Assembly (NCBI RefSeq): GCF_010993975.1
Contig: NZ_JAACZO010000056.1
Span: 124,001-188,000 of the forward strand
Direction of reading: 5' to 3'
Length of the DNA: 64,000 nucleotides
Source: Halomonas faecis
GTDB lineage: Bacteria > Pseudomonadota > Gammaproteobacteria > Pseudomonadales > Halomonadaceae
The position numbers and the translations under genes were made by a program. Shown here one piece after another: positions 47,389-55,374 of the stretch. The first letter of the stretch is position 1, and each line of letters starts with the position of its first letter. The notes under the pieces are model-generated. The model made no database searches and was not told where the DNA came from. It saw only the letters and a program-made list of their open reading frames with translations.

Positions 47389-48294
47389 CTAGCCCAGGAT
47401 ATCCGCCAGGGCGGCCTCCAGCGTCTCAAAGCGGAATGTGAAGCCCGCCTCGAGCAGCCGCTTGGGGCGCATGTCGGCGCCGGTGAGCAACAGCCGCGAC
47501 ATCTCACCGAGCGCGGTCTCCAGCACGATGGCCGGTACCGGGAAAAACGCCGGGCGCCCCAGCTGCCCGGCCAGAGCGCGGGCGAACTCGGCGTTGGTGA
47601 CCGGATGCGGAGCACTGCCGTTGAACGGTCCCTCCAGGTCGTCGCGCTCCAGCAGAAAGAGAATCGCCCGCACCAGGTCCTCGCGGTGAATCCATGGCAT
47701 GGACTGCCGCCCGCTGCCGAAACGCCCGCCCAGCCCCAACTTGAAGGGCGGCAGCATCTTCTGCAGGCTGCCACCGTCGGCGTCCAGTACCAAGCCGATG
47801 CGCAGCAATGCCACCCGCGTACCGAACTCCTCCGCCTCCCTGGCGGCATCCTCCCAGCGCTTGCACAGCCGATGGGCGAACTCGTCATGAGGCGGCGTCT
47901 CCTCGCTCACTTCGCGATCGCCCTGGTCACCGTAGTAGCCCATGGCCGAGCCCGACACCATCACCTGCGGCACGGGGTCGCCGCGCTGTGACAGTTGCTC
48001 GCATAGAATCACCAGATCGCGAGTGACATTGACCCGCGAATCGATCAGCCGCGTTTTCTGCTCGTCGCTCCAGCGCTTCGCAGCGATGGACTCACCGGCC
48101 AGGTTGACGATGGCTTGCGGTGGCGATTCAACGAAATCGAGCACCGAATGGCGGATGTCGGTACCCGTCGGCAGACGCGAACGCACCGCTTCGGGGTCGC
48201 GGGATACCACCAGCAGCTCATGCCCAGCCTCCGACAGTCGCTGACACAGCCGCTGGCCGACGAAGCCGCTGCCTCCCGTAATCAACACGCGCAT
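47389..48294 (-). CDS. TIGR01777 / YfcH-like epimerase (extended SDR)
   Basis: A 301-residue NAD(P)-binding protein: TGGSGFVGQRLCQRLSEAGHELLVVSR at the N-terminus, then VNLAGESIAAKRWSDEQK and a SGSAMGYYG active-site region typical of TIGR01777, plus a C-terminal DUF1731-like end. The substrate is unknown. ATG 48294 with GGAGG 8 nt upstream is chosen; the much longer frame upstream is antisense to the next gene. It is divergent from the FAD oxidoreductase gene across TGTACA boxes, suggesting membership of the same light regulon. Confidence 0.88.
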   Translation of the reverse strand: MRVLITGGSGFVGQRLCQRLSEAGHELLVVSRDPEAVRSRLPTGTDIRHSVLDFVESPPQAIVNLAGESIAAKRWSDEQKTRLIDSRVNVTRDLVILCEQLSQRGDPVPQVMVSGSAMGYYGDQGDREVSEETPPHDEFAHRLCKRWEDAAREAEEFGTRVALLRIGLVLDADGGSLQKMLPPFKLGLGGRFGSGRQSMPWIHREDLVRAILFLLERDDLEGPFNGSAPHPVTNAEFARALAGQLGRPAFFPVPAIVLETALGEMSRLLLTGADMRPKRLLEAGFTFRFETLEAALADILG

Positions 48295-48321
48295 AGCGAT
48301 TTCCTCCCGTGAGACAGATAT

Positions 48322-48338
48322 TGTACATATATTGTACA
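48322..48338. promoter_or_regulatory. Tandem TGTACA boxes between epimerase and FAD oxidoreductase
   Basis: Two copies of the 11-bp unit TATTGTACATA put TGTACA at 48322-48327 and 48333-48338, one helical turn apart. On the minus strand the first overlaps a -10 (TACAAT) with CTAACA 17 bp upstream, giving an epimerase promoter. They resemble operators of LitR-type MerR regulators, one of which is encoded 1.2 kb away. Confidence 0.65.
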
Positions 48339-48381
48339 TACCTGTTAGTCTAGTAGAAACTCTACCCGGTGCGAGACCGTA

Positions 48382-49413
48382 ATGACCACGATCGACCGCC
48401 CCAACACCGCCGTCATCGGCGCCGGCGTTGCCGGACTGGCCTGCGCCCGTGCTCTCCAGGACGCCGGCCATCCGGTCACGCTGTTCGAAAAAGCCCGCGG
48501 ACCGGGAGGACGCATGGCGAGCCGGCACCTCGGCACGGTCACGGTGGATCTCGGTGCACAGTACTTCAGCGTAAGGGATGAAGCCTTCCGAGGCGAAGTC
48601 GAGCAGTGGGTGGCCGCTGGTGTGGTGGCCACTTGGCCAGCCAGCCACTACCGGGTCGACGGCAATGCTTGGCAGGCACACAGCGACCGAGCCCAGCGCT
48701 ACGTCGGCATGCCGCGCATGAGTGCGGTCACCCGCCATCTGGCACGGGGGTTGTCTGTGGTGACCGAGACCCGAATCTCGCGTCTTGCCGAAGAGGCCGA
48801 TGGCTGGTGGCTGAGCGATCCCGAGGGAGTGGAACACGGCCCTTTCGACCGGGTAGTGATCAGCGCCCCGGCTCCCCAGGCACAAGCCCTGGTGGAGCCA
48901 CACGACACCACCCTGGCCTCGGCCTGCCGACGACTCGCCCAGCATCCCTGCTGGGCCGCCTGGGTACGCTTCGATGCAGCACTGCCGGCGATGCCCGGTG
49001 TGGCGCCGGGGTGGCAGGCGGCAACGTTGCACGACGGCCCGTTACGCTTCGTAGCCCGCAACGACCACAAGCCTGGCCGCGAGCGGCAGGGCGAAAGCCT
49101 TACCCTGCTGGCCCGTACCGACTGGAGCGAAGCCCAATACGATGCGTCTGCCGACTGGGTCGCCGAACAGCTTCTGGCCGCCTTCTTCGCTGCCCTGCCC
49201 GATGGCACCCACCTGCCGCTGCCCGTAGCCACGGGCGCGCATCGCTGGCGCTACGCGCAACCGGCATCGCCCGGCGACACCCGCTCTCATGACTACCGCA
49301 CGACCGCCAGCGGACTGGCCCTGTGCGGCGATGGCTGGCGTGGTCCCCGAGTGGAGGATGCCTGGCTCTCGGGGCACCATCTCGGCCAATCCCTGACTCG
49401 CTCCCAGCCATGA
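48382..49413 (+). CDS. FAD-dependent oxidoreductase (renalase/amine-oxidase-like)
   Basis: A 343-residue flavoprotein: dinucleotide-binding AVIGAGVAGLACARALQDAGH, then FEKARGPGGRMASR and the C-terminal ALCGDGWRGPRVEDAWLSG flavin-binding signature. It belongs to the small NAD(P)/FAD amine-oxidase-like group often found beside photolyase genes. The reaction is unknown. It opens the rightward light-stress cluster; TGTACA boxes lie 44-60 nt upstream and again between it and the litR-like gene. Confidence 0.88.
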   Translation: MTTIDRPNTAVIGAGVAGLACARALQDAGHPVTLFEKARGPGGRMASRHLGTVTVDLGAQYFSVRDEAFRGEVEQWVAAGVVATWPASHYRVDGNAWQAHSDRAQRYVGMPRMSAVTRHLARGLSVVTETRISRLAEEADGWWLSDPEGVEHGPFDRVVISAPAPQAQALVEPHDTTLASACRRLAQHPCWAAWVRFDAALPAMPGVAPGWQAATLHDGPLRFVARNDHKPGRERQGESLTLLARTDWSEAQYDASADWVAEQLLAAFFAALPDGTHLPLPVATGAHRWRYAQPASPGDTRSHDYRTTASGLALCGDGWRGPRVEDAWLSGHHLGQSLTRSQP

Positions 49414-49504
49414 GCCGGAAGCGCATTCTCCGCCTTCACGGGGGCATTGCCCGCCGTCATCGCGGTGCGCGCCATGAAAACCACGGCGATCGAATCGCAA
49501 CGGT

Positions 49505-49528
49505 TGTACATGGCGCGTTTGGTGTACA
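49505..49528 (+). promoter_or_regulatory. LitR-type operator overlapping the promoter of the litR-phr operon
   Basis: TGTACA at 49505-49510 and TGTACA at 49523-49528, separated by exactly 12 nt. This matches the T(G/A)TACA-N12-TGTA(C/T)A consensus that I recall for light-regulated LitR targets in Pseudomonas. The second box overlaps a -10-like TACAAT (49525-49530), so binding would repress; the operon starts 71 nt downstream. Confidence 0.72.
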
Positions 49529-49598
49529 ATATTAGGCGACACAGAGCCCCGCGCGCTTCACCGGGCCGAATTCGCGCAAGCAAGAGGCAAACTCCGTC

Positions 49599-50507
49599 AT
49601 GACCGACCCCCATCCGACCGACACACCGCTCTACCCCATTCGCGAGGTGTCCCGTCTCACGGGCGTCAATTCGGTCACCCTGCGCGCCTGGGAGCGCCGC
49701 TACGGCCTGATTCGCCCCCAGCGCACCCCCAAGGGGCACCGCCTCTATGCCCGGGAGGACATCGAGCGCGTCGAGCGAATTCTTCAGTGGCTCAACCGGG
49801 GCGTGCCCGTCAGCCAGGTCAAGGATCTGCTCGACCAGCCGGAAACCGCCGGCGCTCCCGAACCCGCCTCCGACGACTGGCCCAGTCAGCGTCGCCAGCT
49901 TGCCGCCGCCGTCGAGGCCCTCGACTTGGCACGTCTGGAAACGCTGTTCAATCAGAGCCTGGCCCTGTACCCGGTAAACACCTGCCTCGCCGAGCTATGG
50001 CAGCCAACGGTGCGCCAGTTGGAAGAGCACTGGGACGAACAGCTGGGAGCCCGCTTGCAGCGGCTGAGCCTGGAAGCCTTCCTGCGCACGCGCATCGGCA
50101 CGCGCCTGTATCACGCCAACCAGATCTCGCTGGGACCCACGCTGCTCATCACCCCGCTGCCCGACGACCCCGGCCCACTTTGGCTGCTGTTGACCGCCCT
50201 GGCAGCCAGCGATGCCGGCTATCGCGTCCAGTTGTTCGACGCCTCGCTGCCCCTGGCCGAACTGCCCCTGGCAGTCGAGCGCCTCAAGGCCAACGCCCTG
50301 CTGCTGGCCAGTGGCCGTGCCGAGCGCGCCGAACTGATTCGCCGCCAGTTACCCAGGCTCGCCGAGCAACTCGACGTACCCCTGGCACTGTGTGGCCCGG
50401 TAGCGCGAATTCGCGAGGCGGATCTCACCGACAGTGCCGTGGCGCTGCTGGGTGATGATCTCCCTCAGGCCGTGGCACGTCTGCGCCCGTTACTGCGCGA
50501 AGGCTGA
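49599..50507 (+). CDS. litR: MerR-family light-response regulator, LitR-like (apparently B12-independent)
   Basis: A 302-residue regulator: MerR winged HTH (YPIREVSRLTGVNSVTLRAWERRYGLIRPQRTPKGHRLY) at about 12-75, a helical bundle at about 95-185 and a Rossmann-like domain at about 185-300. This is the CarH/LitR layout. The cobalamin ligands of CarH are not visible: the four-helix EH pair and the D/E-x-H-x2-G loop are replaced (LPDDPGPLWLLL). It therefore fits B12-independent LitR types that rely on another photoreceptor, such as the LOV-coupled Pseudomonas proteins. First gene of the photolyase operon, with a LitR-type operator at its promoter, so autoregulation is likely. Confidence 0.8.
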   Translation: MTDPHPTDTPLYPIREVSRLTGVNSVTLRAWERRYGLIRPQRTPKGHRLYAREDIERVERILQWLNRGVPVSQVKDLLDQPETAGAPEPASDDWPSQRRQLAAAVEALDLARLETLFNQSLALYPVNTCLAELWQPTVRQLEEHWDEQLGARLQRLSLEAFLRTRIGTRLYHANQISLGPTLLITPLPDDPGPLWLLLTALAASDAGYRVQLFDASLPLAELPLAVERLKANALLLASGRAERAELIRRQLPRLAEQLDVPLALCGPVARIREADLTDSAVALLGDDLPQAVARLRPLLREG

Positions 50508-50535
50508 GTCCCACCGTGACCGAAGGATCCCTGCC

Positions 50536-51963
50536 ATGTCGCCCGTGCTGATGTGGTTTCGCAGCGACCTGCGCATCCACGACAACACCGCTCTGGCAAC
50601 CGCCGCCCGGCAAGGGCCGGTGATCGCTATCTTTCTGCGTAGCGTGCCGCACTGGCGTCGCCACGGCCACGGTGCCAACAAGCTCGACTTCTGGCAGCGC
50701 GGCGTGGTGGCGCTGCGCGAGTCCCTCGCCGGTCTTGGCATCCCTCTGCTGCATCGCGATATCGACGACTTTCGGGACGCCCCCGGCGTCTTGCTGGCCC
50801 TGGCACACGAGCACGGCGCCAGGGCACTGCATTTCAATCACGAGTACCCGCTAGACGAACAGCGCCGCGATAGCGCGGTGATGGCCGCCTTCACCCAGGC
50901 AGGCCTGGCAGTCCATGGCCACCATGATGCCGTGGCCTTCGCGCCGGGTGAACTGCTCACCGGGAAAGGTGACTACTATGGCGTTTTCACCCCCTTCGCC
51001 AAGGCCTGGCACCGTCAGCTGACGCCGCGGCGCTTGGCACTGCATGATGCGCCCGCGCCTCAGACGACGCCGGGGATCGAATCCAGCCCGCTACCCGAGC
51101 TGCCTGCAGTGGAGGATGCGCCCGTCGATGCCAGTCAGTGGCCCGCGGGCGAAGACGCGGGCGGCGACCGCCTCGAGCGCTTCCTGCGATTTCGCGGGCG
51201 CCACTATTCCGCGCAACGCGACTTCCCCGGCGTGCGGGGCACCAGCGAGCTATCACCCTACCTGGCGTTGGGCATGCTCTCCCATCGCCAGTGTCTTCAG
51301 GCGGTGCTCGCCGAGAACGACGGCAGCCTGGCAGAGGGCAACGCAGGCCTGACCAGTTGGGTCAATGAACTGGTCTGGCGTGAGTTCTACCGCCACGTGG
51401 TCGTCGGTTTTCCGCACGTCTGCCGTCACCAGCCCTTCCAGGCCTGGACCCGAGACCTTCCCTGGCGCGACGACGAGGCCGGCTTCACCGCCTGGTGCCA
51501 AGGGCGTACCGGTTACCCCATCGTCGACGCTGCCATGCGCCAGCTGGTGCAGACCGGCTGGATGCACAACCGCCTGCGCATGGTCAGCGCCATGTTCCTG
51601 GCCAAGCACTTGCTGATCGACTGGCGTCGCGGCGAGGCCTTCTTCCTCCGCCACCTGGTGGATGGCGAGTTCTGTGCCAACAATGGTGGCTGGCAATGGG
51701 CAGCCTCCACCGGCACCGACGCAGTGCCTTACTTTCGCATTTTCAATCCCACCACCCAGGCCCAGCGCTTCGATCCGGAAGGCAGCTTCATCGCCGACTT
51801 TGTACCGGAGCTGTCAAACCTTTCTCCTCGCCAGCGCCATGACCCACCCAACGACGCCCGGCAGCGTCTGCACTACCCAGCGCCCATCGTCGACCACAAG
51901 GCCGCGCGCCAGCGCGCCCTGGAAACGTTCAGCGCATTGAAAACACCCACAAATCGTCTCTGA
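50536..51963 (+). CDS. phrB: Deoxyribodipyrimidine photolyase (CPD class I)
   Basis: Light-driven repair of cyclobutane pyrimidine dimers. The 475-residue product has the antenna-binding N-terminal domain (MSPVLMWFRSDLRIHDNTAL) and the FAD domain with WCQGRTGYPIVDAAMRQL, TGWMHNRLRM and NNGGWQWAASTGTDA, the class I signatures. The ATG at 50536 with GAAGGA 8 nt upstream is chosen; the frame opens earlier inside the litR-like gene. It is 28 nt downstream of litR in the same operon. Confidence 0.96.
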   Translation: MSPVLMWFRSDLRIHDNTALATAARQGPVIAIFLRSVPHWRRHGHGANKLDFWQRGVVALRESLAGLGIPLLHRDIDDFRDAPGVLLALAHEHGARALHFNHEYPLDEQRRDSAVMAAFTQAGLAVHGHHDAVAFAPGELLTGKGDYYGVFTPFAKAWHRQLTPRRLALHDAPAPQTTPGIESSPLPELPAVEDAPVDASQWPAGEDAGGDRLERFLRFRGRHYSAQRDFPGVRGTSELSPYLALGMLSHRQCLQAVLAENDGSLAEGNAGLTSWVNELVWREFYRHVVVGFPHVCRHQPFQAWTRDLPWRDDEAGFTAWCQGRTGYPIVDAAMRQLVQTGWMHNRLRMVSAMFLAKHLLIDWRRGEAFFLRHLVDGEFCANNGGWQWAASTGTDAVPYFRIFNPTTQAQRFDPEGSFIADFVPELSNLSPRQRHDPPNDARQRLHYPAPIVDHKAARQRALETFSALKTPTNRL

Positions 51964-51981
51964 TCGACCAGGAGGTCGCGC

Positions 51982-52422
51982 ATGCCCACCGACCCGTCAC
52001 TGGAGGCGTTCTGCGCCTTTTTCAATAAACTCGACAAGACCTATACAAAAAAGCTCTACGAGATCTATACTGATGACGTGGTGTTCAGGGACCCCCTCCA
52101 CCATATCGAGGGGCGTGACGCCTTGAAGCGTTACTTCGACACGCTGTACGCCAACGTCAGTTCCTGTCGTTTCGAGTTTCACGACGCGCTGCAGCAAGAC
52201 AGAGAGGCCTGCGTCACCTGGACGATGCACCTACAACATCCACGGCTGTCGGGCGGTCAGCCGATCTCGGTATCAGGCTGTTCGCGCCTGACGTTCTCTG
52301 TCGATGACCCACAGCGGGTCTGTCGACACCACGACTACTTCGACGTGGGCACCATGCTCTACGAACGGCTACCGCTAGTCGGGCCCACGATTCGCTGGAT
52401 CAAACGCCGCGTCGGCGACTGA
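51982..52422 (+). CDS. NTF2-like (SnoaL-type) small protein
   Basis: A 146-residue protein with an NTF2-like cone fold pattern: FFNKLDKTYTKKLYEIYTDDVVFRDPLHHIEGRDALKRYF, then alternating beta strands. Members of this family are regularly found next to photolyase, SDR and DUF1365 genes in light- or singlet-oxygen-induced clusters. No catalytic residues can be assigned. It is 18 nt after phrB and 41 nt before the SDR gene. Confidence 0.82.
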   Translation: MPTDPSLEAFCAFFNKLDKTYTKKLYEIYTDDVVFRDPLHHIEGRDALKRYFDTLYANVSSCRFEFHDALQQDREACVTWTMHLQHPRLSGGQPISVSGCSRLTFSVDDPQRVCRHHDYFDVGTMLYERLPLVGPTIRWIKRRVGD

Positions 52423-52463
52423 CGACCACCGAGTCGGCGCCAGGCGGCAGGAGAGGAACACGC

Positions 52464-53255
52464 ATGACGGCTCTCAGCGGCTCACGCCGCATCTGGCTGA
52501 CCGGCGCCAGCTCCGGCATCGGTCTCGCCCTGGCCCGGCGCCTGCTGACCCAAGGGCACCGAGTGGCTCTCAGCGCCCGCCGCGAAGCGCCGCTGACCGA
52601 GCTTGCCGGAGCGGGAAACAATGCCCTGGTGGTACCGTTCGATACCACCGATACGCAAGCGGTGGCACGCGCCGCCGAGCGCATCGACGACGCCTTCGGC
52701 GGCCTCGATCTGGCGCTGCTCAACGCCGGCACCTGCGAGTACCTGAACGCCCGCCACTTCGACATGCCCCTGGTGGCACGGGTCCTCGACGCCAACCTCT
52801 ACGGCACGCTGCACTGCCTGGATGCGGCACTACCACTGCTGCGCCGGGCACGCGCAGCGAACGGCCGACCGCTACTCGCCGTGACCTCGAGCGCCGCCGC
52901 CTACCTGCCGCTGCCGCGTGCCGAGGCCTACGGCGCCTCCAAAGCGGCGCTGAGCCACTTCATGGAGGCCTTGCGTATCGACCTGGCCGACGAAGGAATC
53001 GACGTGAGCGTGATCCATCCCGGCTTCGTGAAGTCGCCCCTCACCGACCGCAACGATTTCCCCATGCCGCTGCGCATCAGCGCCGAAGCCGCCGCCCAGG
53101 CGATCCTCGAAGGTCTGGAGCGTCGCCGTCTGGACATCCACTTTCCCCGCCGCTTCACGCTGGCGCTACGCCTGTTGGGGGTGCTTCCCCCGGGTCTGCG
53201 CTTCCGGCTCGGGCGGCGGCTGGCCCGCCCCACCGACATGGAGAGCCGCCCATGA
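52464..53255 (+). CDS. Short-chain dehydrogenase/reductase
   Basis: A 263-residue classical SDR with TGASSGIGLALARRL (coenzyme site), LLNAGTCEY, catalytic Ser in AVTSSAAAYLPLP and YGASKAALSHF (YxxxK). The coenzyme is probably NADP given the basic SARREAPL stretch. The substrate is unknown. It overlaps the next gene by 4 nt and belongs to the litR-phr-SDR-amine oxidase-DUF1365-cfa cluster. Confidence 0.9.
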   Translation: MTALSGSRRIWLTGASSGIGLALARRLLTQGHRVALSARREAPLTELAGAGNNALVVPFDTTDTQAVARAAERIDDAFGGLDLALLNAGTCEYLNARHFDMPLVARVLDANLYGTLHCLDAALPLLRRARAANGRPLLAVTSSAAAYLPLPRAEAYGASKAALSHFMEALRIDLADEGIDVSVIHPGFVKSPLTDRNDFPMPLRISAEAAAQAILEGLERRRLDIHFPRRFTLALRLLGVLPPGLRFRLGRRLARPTDMESRP

Positions 53256-54580
53256 ATGCCCCCGTTTCCCGGCCCGATAGGCCTCAGCGCATTGCCGTAG
53301 TCGGCAGCGGCATCAGCGGTCTCGCCGCCGCCTGGTACCTCAGCGCCCACCACGAAGTCACCCTCTTCGAGGCCGCCGACCGCCTGGGAGGCCATACTGC
53401 CACCGTCGACGTGAACGTCACGGGTCGCGACTACGCCATCGACACCGGCTTCATCGTCTTCAACGACCGTACCTATCCGCATTTCCGCGCACTGCTCGCC
53501 AACCTCGGGGTAGCCGCCCAGCCCACCGAAATGAGCTTCTCGGTACACGAAACGGACCGCGATTTCGAGTACAACGGGCACACTCTGGGCACGCTCTTCG
53601 CCCAGCGACGCAACCTGTTGCGCCCCCGTTTTCACCGCCTGCTGGCCGATATCCTGCGTTTCAACCGCCGAGCGATGCGCGACCTCGATAGCGGCCGGCT
53701 GGCCGACACCCTGACCCTCGGCGAATACCTGGCTGCCGGCGGCTACGGTCACGACTTCGCCACCCGCTATCTGCTGCCCATGGGGGCGGCCATCTGGTCG
53801 GCCAGCCTGGCCGATCTGCGCACCATGCCGGCACAGTTCTTCGTGCGCTTCTTCCACTGCCACGGTTTGCTCTCCCTAAGCGACCGACCGCAGTGGTACA
53901 CCCTGGTGGGCGGCTCACGGGCCTACATCCCGGCCCTGACGGCTCCCTATGCGCAGCGCATTCGCCTGGCCACGCCGGTGCTCGGCCTGCGCCGCCTGGC
54001 CGATGGAGTGGCCCTGCGCACCGCAAGCGGCTACGAGCGCTTCGATCAGGTGGTGCTGGGCTGCCATGCCGACCAGGCCCTGGCACTGCTCGACGACCCC
54101 AGCCCGGCGGAGCGCGACATCCTCGGCGCACTGCCCTATCGCGACAACCAAGTGGTACTACATACCGACACGCGTCTGCTGCCGCGCCGTCGCCGCGCCT
54201 GGGCAAGCTGGAACTATCGCCTGGACGGCCGCGGCGATGGAGCCCGGGTATCGGTCACTTATGCCATGAACATCCTCCAGCGCATCGACGCTCCCGAAAC
54301 GTTCTGCGTCACTCTCAATGACAGTGCCGCCATCGATCCACGCCGCATATTGGGTCGCTATACCTATGCCCACCCGCAGTTCAGCCGCGCCGGCCTCGCT
54401 GCCCAGGCGCGACACGGCGAGATCTCCGGCGCGGCACAACGCACCCACTATTGCGGTGCCTACTGGCGCAACGGCTTCCATGAGGATGGCGTTTGGAGCG
54501 CCCTACGCGTGGCACACGAGCTGGCAGCGGCGACCTCGCCACATCGCCACGTCGCGGCTCCTCTGGAGGTTGCGTCGTGA
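53252..54580 (+). CDS. FAD-dependent amine-oxidase-like protein
   Basis: A 442-residue flavoprotein related to monoamine oxidase/phytoene desaturase: VVGSGISGLAAAWYLSAHHEVTLFEAADRLGGHTATV at the N-terminus, DTGFIVFNDRTYPHF, and a C-terminal YCGAYWRNGFHEDGVWSA flavin-binding end. In several proteobacteria this gene type sits directly before DUF1365 and a cfa-like gene and is induced by singlet oxygen or light. It probably acts in modification of unsaturated membrane lipids. Its stop overlaps the DUF1365 start (TGATG). Confidence 0.9.
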   Translation: MNAPVSRPDRPQRIAVVGSGISGLAAAWYLSAHHEVTLFEAADRLGGHTATVDVNVTGRDYAIDTGFIVFNDRTYPHFRALLANLGVAAQPTEMSFSVHETDRDFEYNGHTLGTLFAQRRNLLRPRFHRLLADILRFNRRAMRDLDSGRLADTLTLGEYLAAGGYGHDFATRYLLPMGAAIWSASLADLRTMPAQFFVRFFHCHGLLSLSDRPQWYTLVGGSRAYIPALTAPYAQRIRLATPVLGLRRLADGVALRTASGYERFDQVVLGCHADQALALLDDPSPAERDILGALPYRDNQVVLHTDTRLLPRRRRAWASWNYRLDGRGDGARVSVTYAMNILQRIDAPETFCVTLNDSAAIDPRRILGRYTYAHPQFSRAGLAAQARHGEISGAAQRTHYCGAYWRNGFHEDGVWSALRVAHELAAATSPHRHVAAPLEVAS

Positions 54581-55374
54581 TGCCGACACCGCACTCCCGG
54601 GTGTACCGCGGCACGCTGCGCCATCGGCGCTTCGTGCCTCGCCACCACGCCTTTCGCTACCGTCTGTGGATGCTGTGGCTCGACCTCGACGAGCTGCCAT
54701 CGCTCTTCGACGGGGTTCCCGGCTTCAGCGCCAGACGCCCGGCGTTGGCACGCTTCCGTCGAGAGGATCATCTCCAGGGCTCGTTCACGAACTGTCCGGC
54801 GCCTCACGATCGACCGCTGGCCGAGTCGGCCCGCGCGGCGGTGGCCGCACAGCTGGGCAGCGCTCCGACGGGGCGCGTGTGCCTGCTCACCCAACTGCGT
54901 ACGTTCGGCTCGGGCTTCAACCCACTGTCGCTGTACTACCTGCACGATGAGACCGGAGCGCTGCGCGCCGTGCTCGGCGAGGTCACCAACACCCCCTGGA
55001 AGGAACGCGCTTACTACGCCTGTCGCGTGAACCCTCAGCGCCACAGCCATGCTTCCACCTTCGTCAAGCGAATGCATGTCTCGCCCTTCCTGCCCATGGA
55101 CATGACCTACCGGTGGCGTTTCAACACGCCGGGCGACCGGCTTCTGATGCACATGGAGAACTGGCGGGAGGCTGAGCGCCATTTCGACGCCACCCTGACG
55201 CTGACCGGCGAACCGGCCACCCGCACTGCCCTGCTCGGCGCCCTGGCCCGCCAACCCGCCATGAACCTCGCCACGCGCCTGGGCATCCACTGGCAGGCGT
55301 TGCGCCTGTGGCTGAAGGGCGTGCCGATCCATGACCATCCTCCCCACTCGCCTTCCGAGGAGACGACACCGTGA
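54580..55374 (+). CDS. DUF1365 family protein
   Basis: A 264-residue protein starting MPTPHSRVYRGTLRHRRFVPRHHAFRYR, with RFGSGFNPLSLYY-like and HVSPFLPMDMTYRW segments characteristic of DUF1365. It is consistently located between the FAD amine oxidase and a cyclopropane-fatty-acid synthase homologue; the biochemical role is unknown. ATG 54580 is coupled to the previous stop; GTG at 54577 is equally possible since GGAGG (54564-54568) serves both. It overlaps the next gene by 4 nt (GTGA). Confidence 0.9.
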   Translation: MPTPHSRVYRGTLRHRRFVPRHHAFRYRLWMLWLDLDELPSLFDGVPGFSARRPALARFRREDHLQGSFTNCPAPHDRPLAESARAAVAAQLGSAPTGRVCLLTQLRTFGSGFNPLSLYYLHDETGALRAVLGEVTNTPWKERAYYACRVNPQRHSHASTFVKRMHVSPFLPMDMTYRWRFNTPGDRLLMHMENWREAERHFDATLTLTGEPATRTALLGALARQPAMNLATRLGIHWQALRLWLKGVPIHDHPPHSPSEETTP

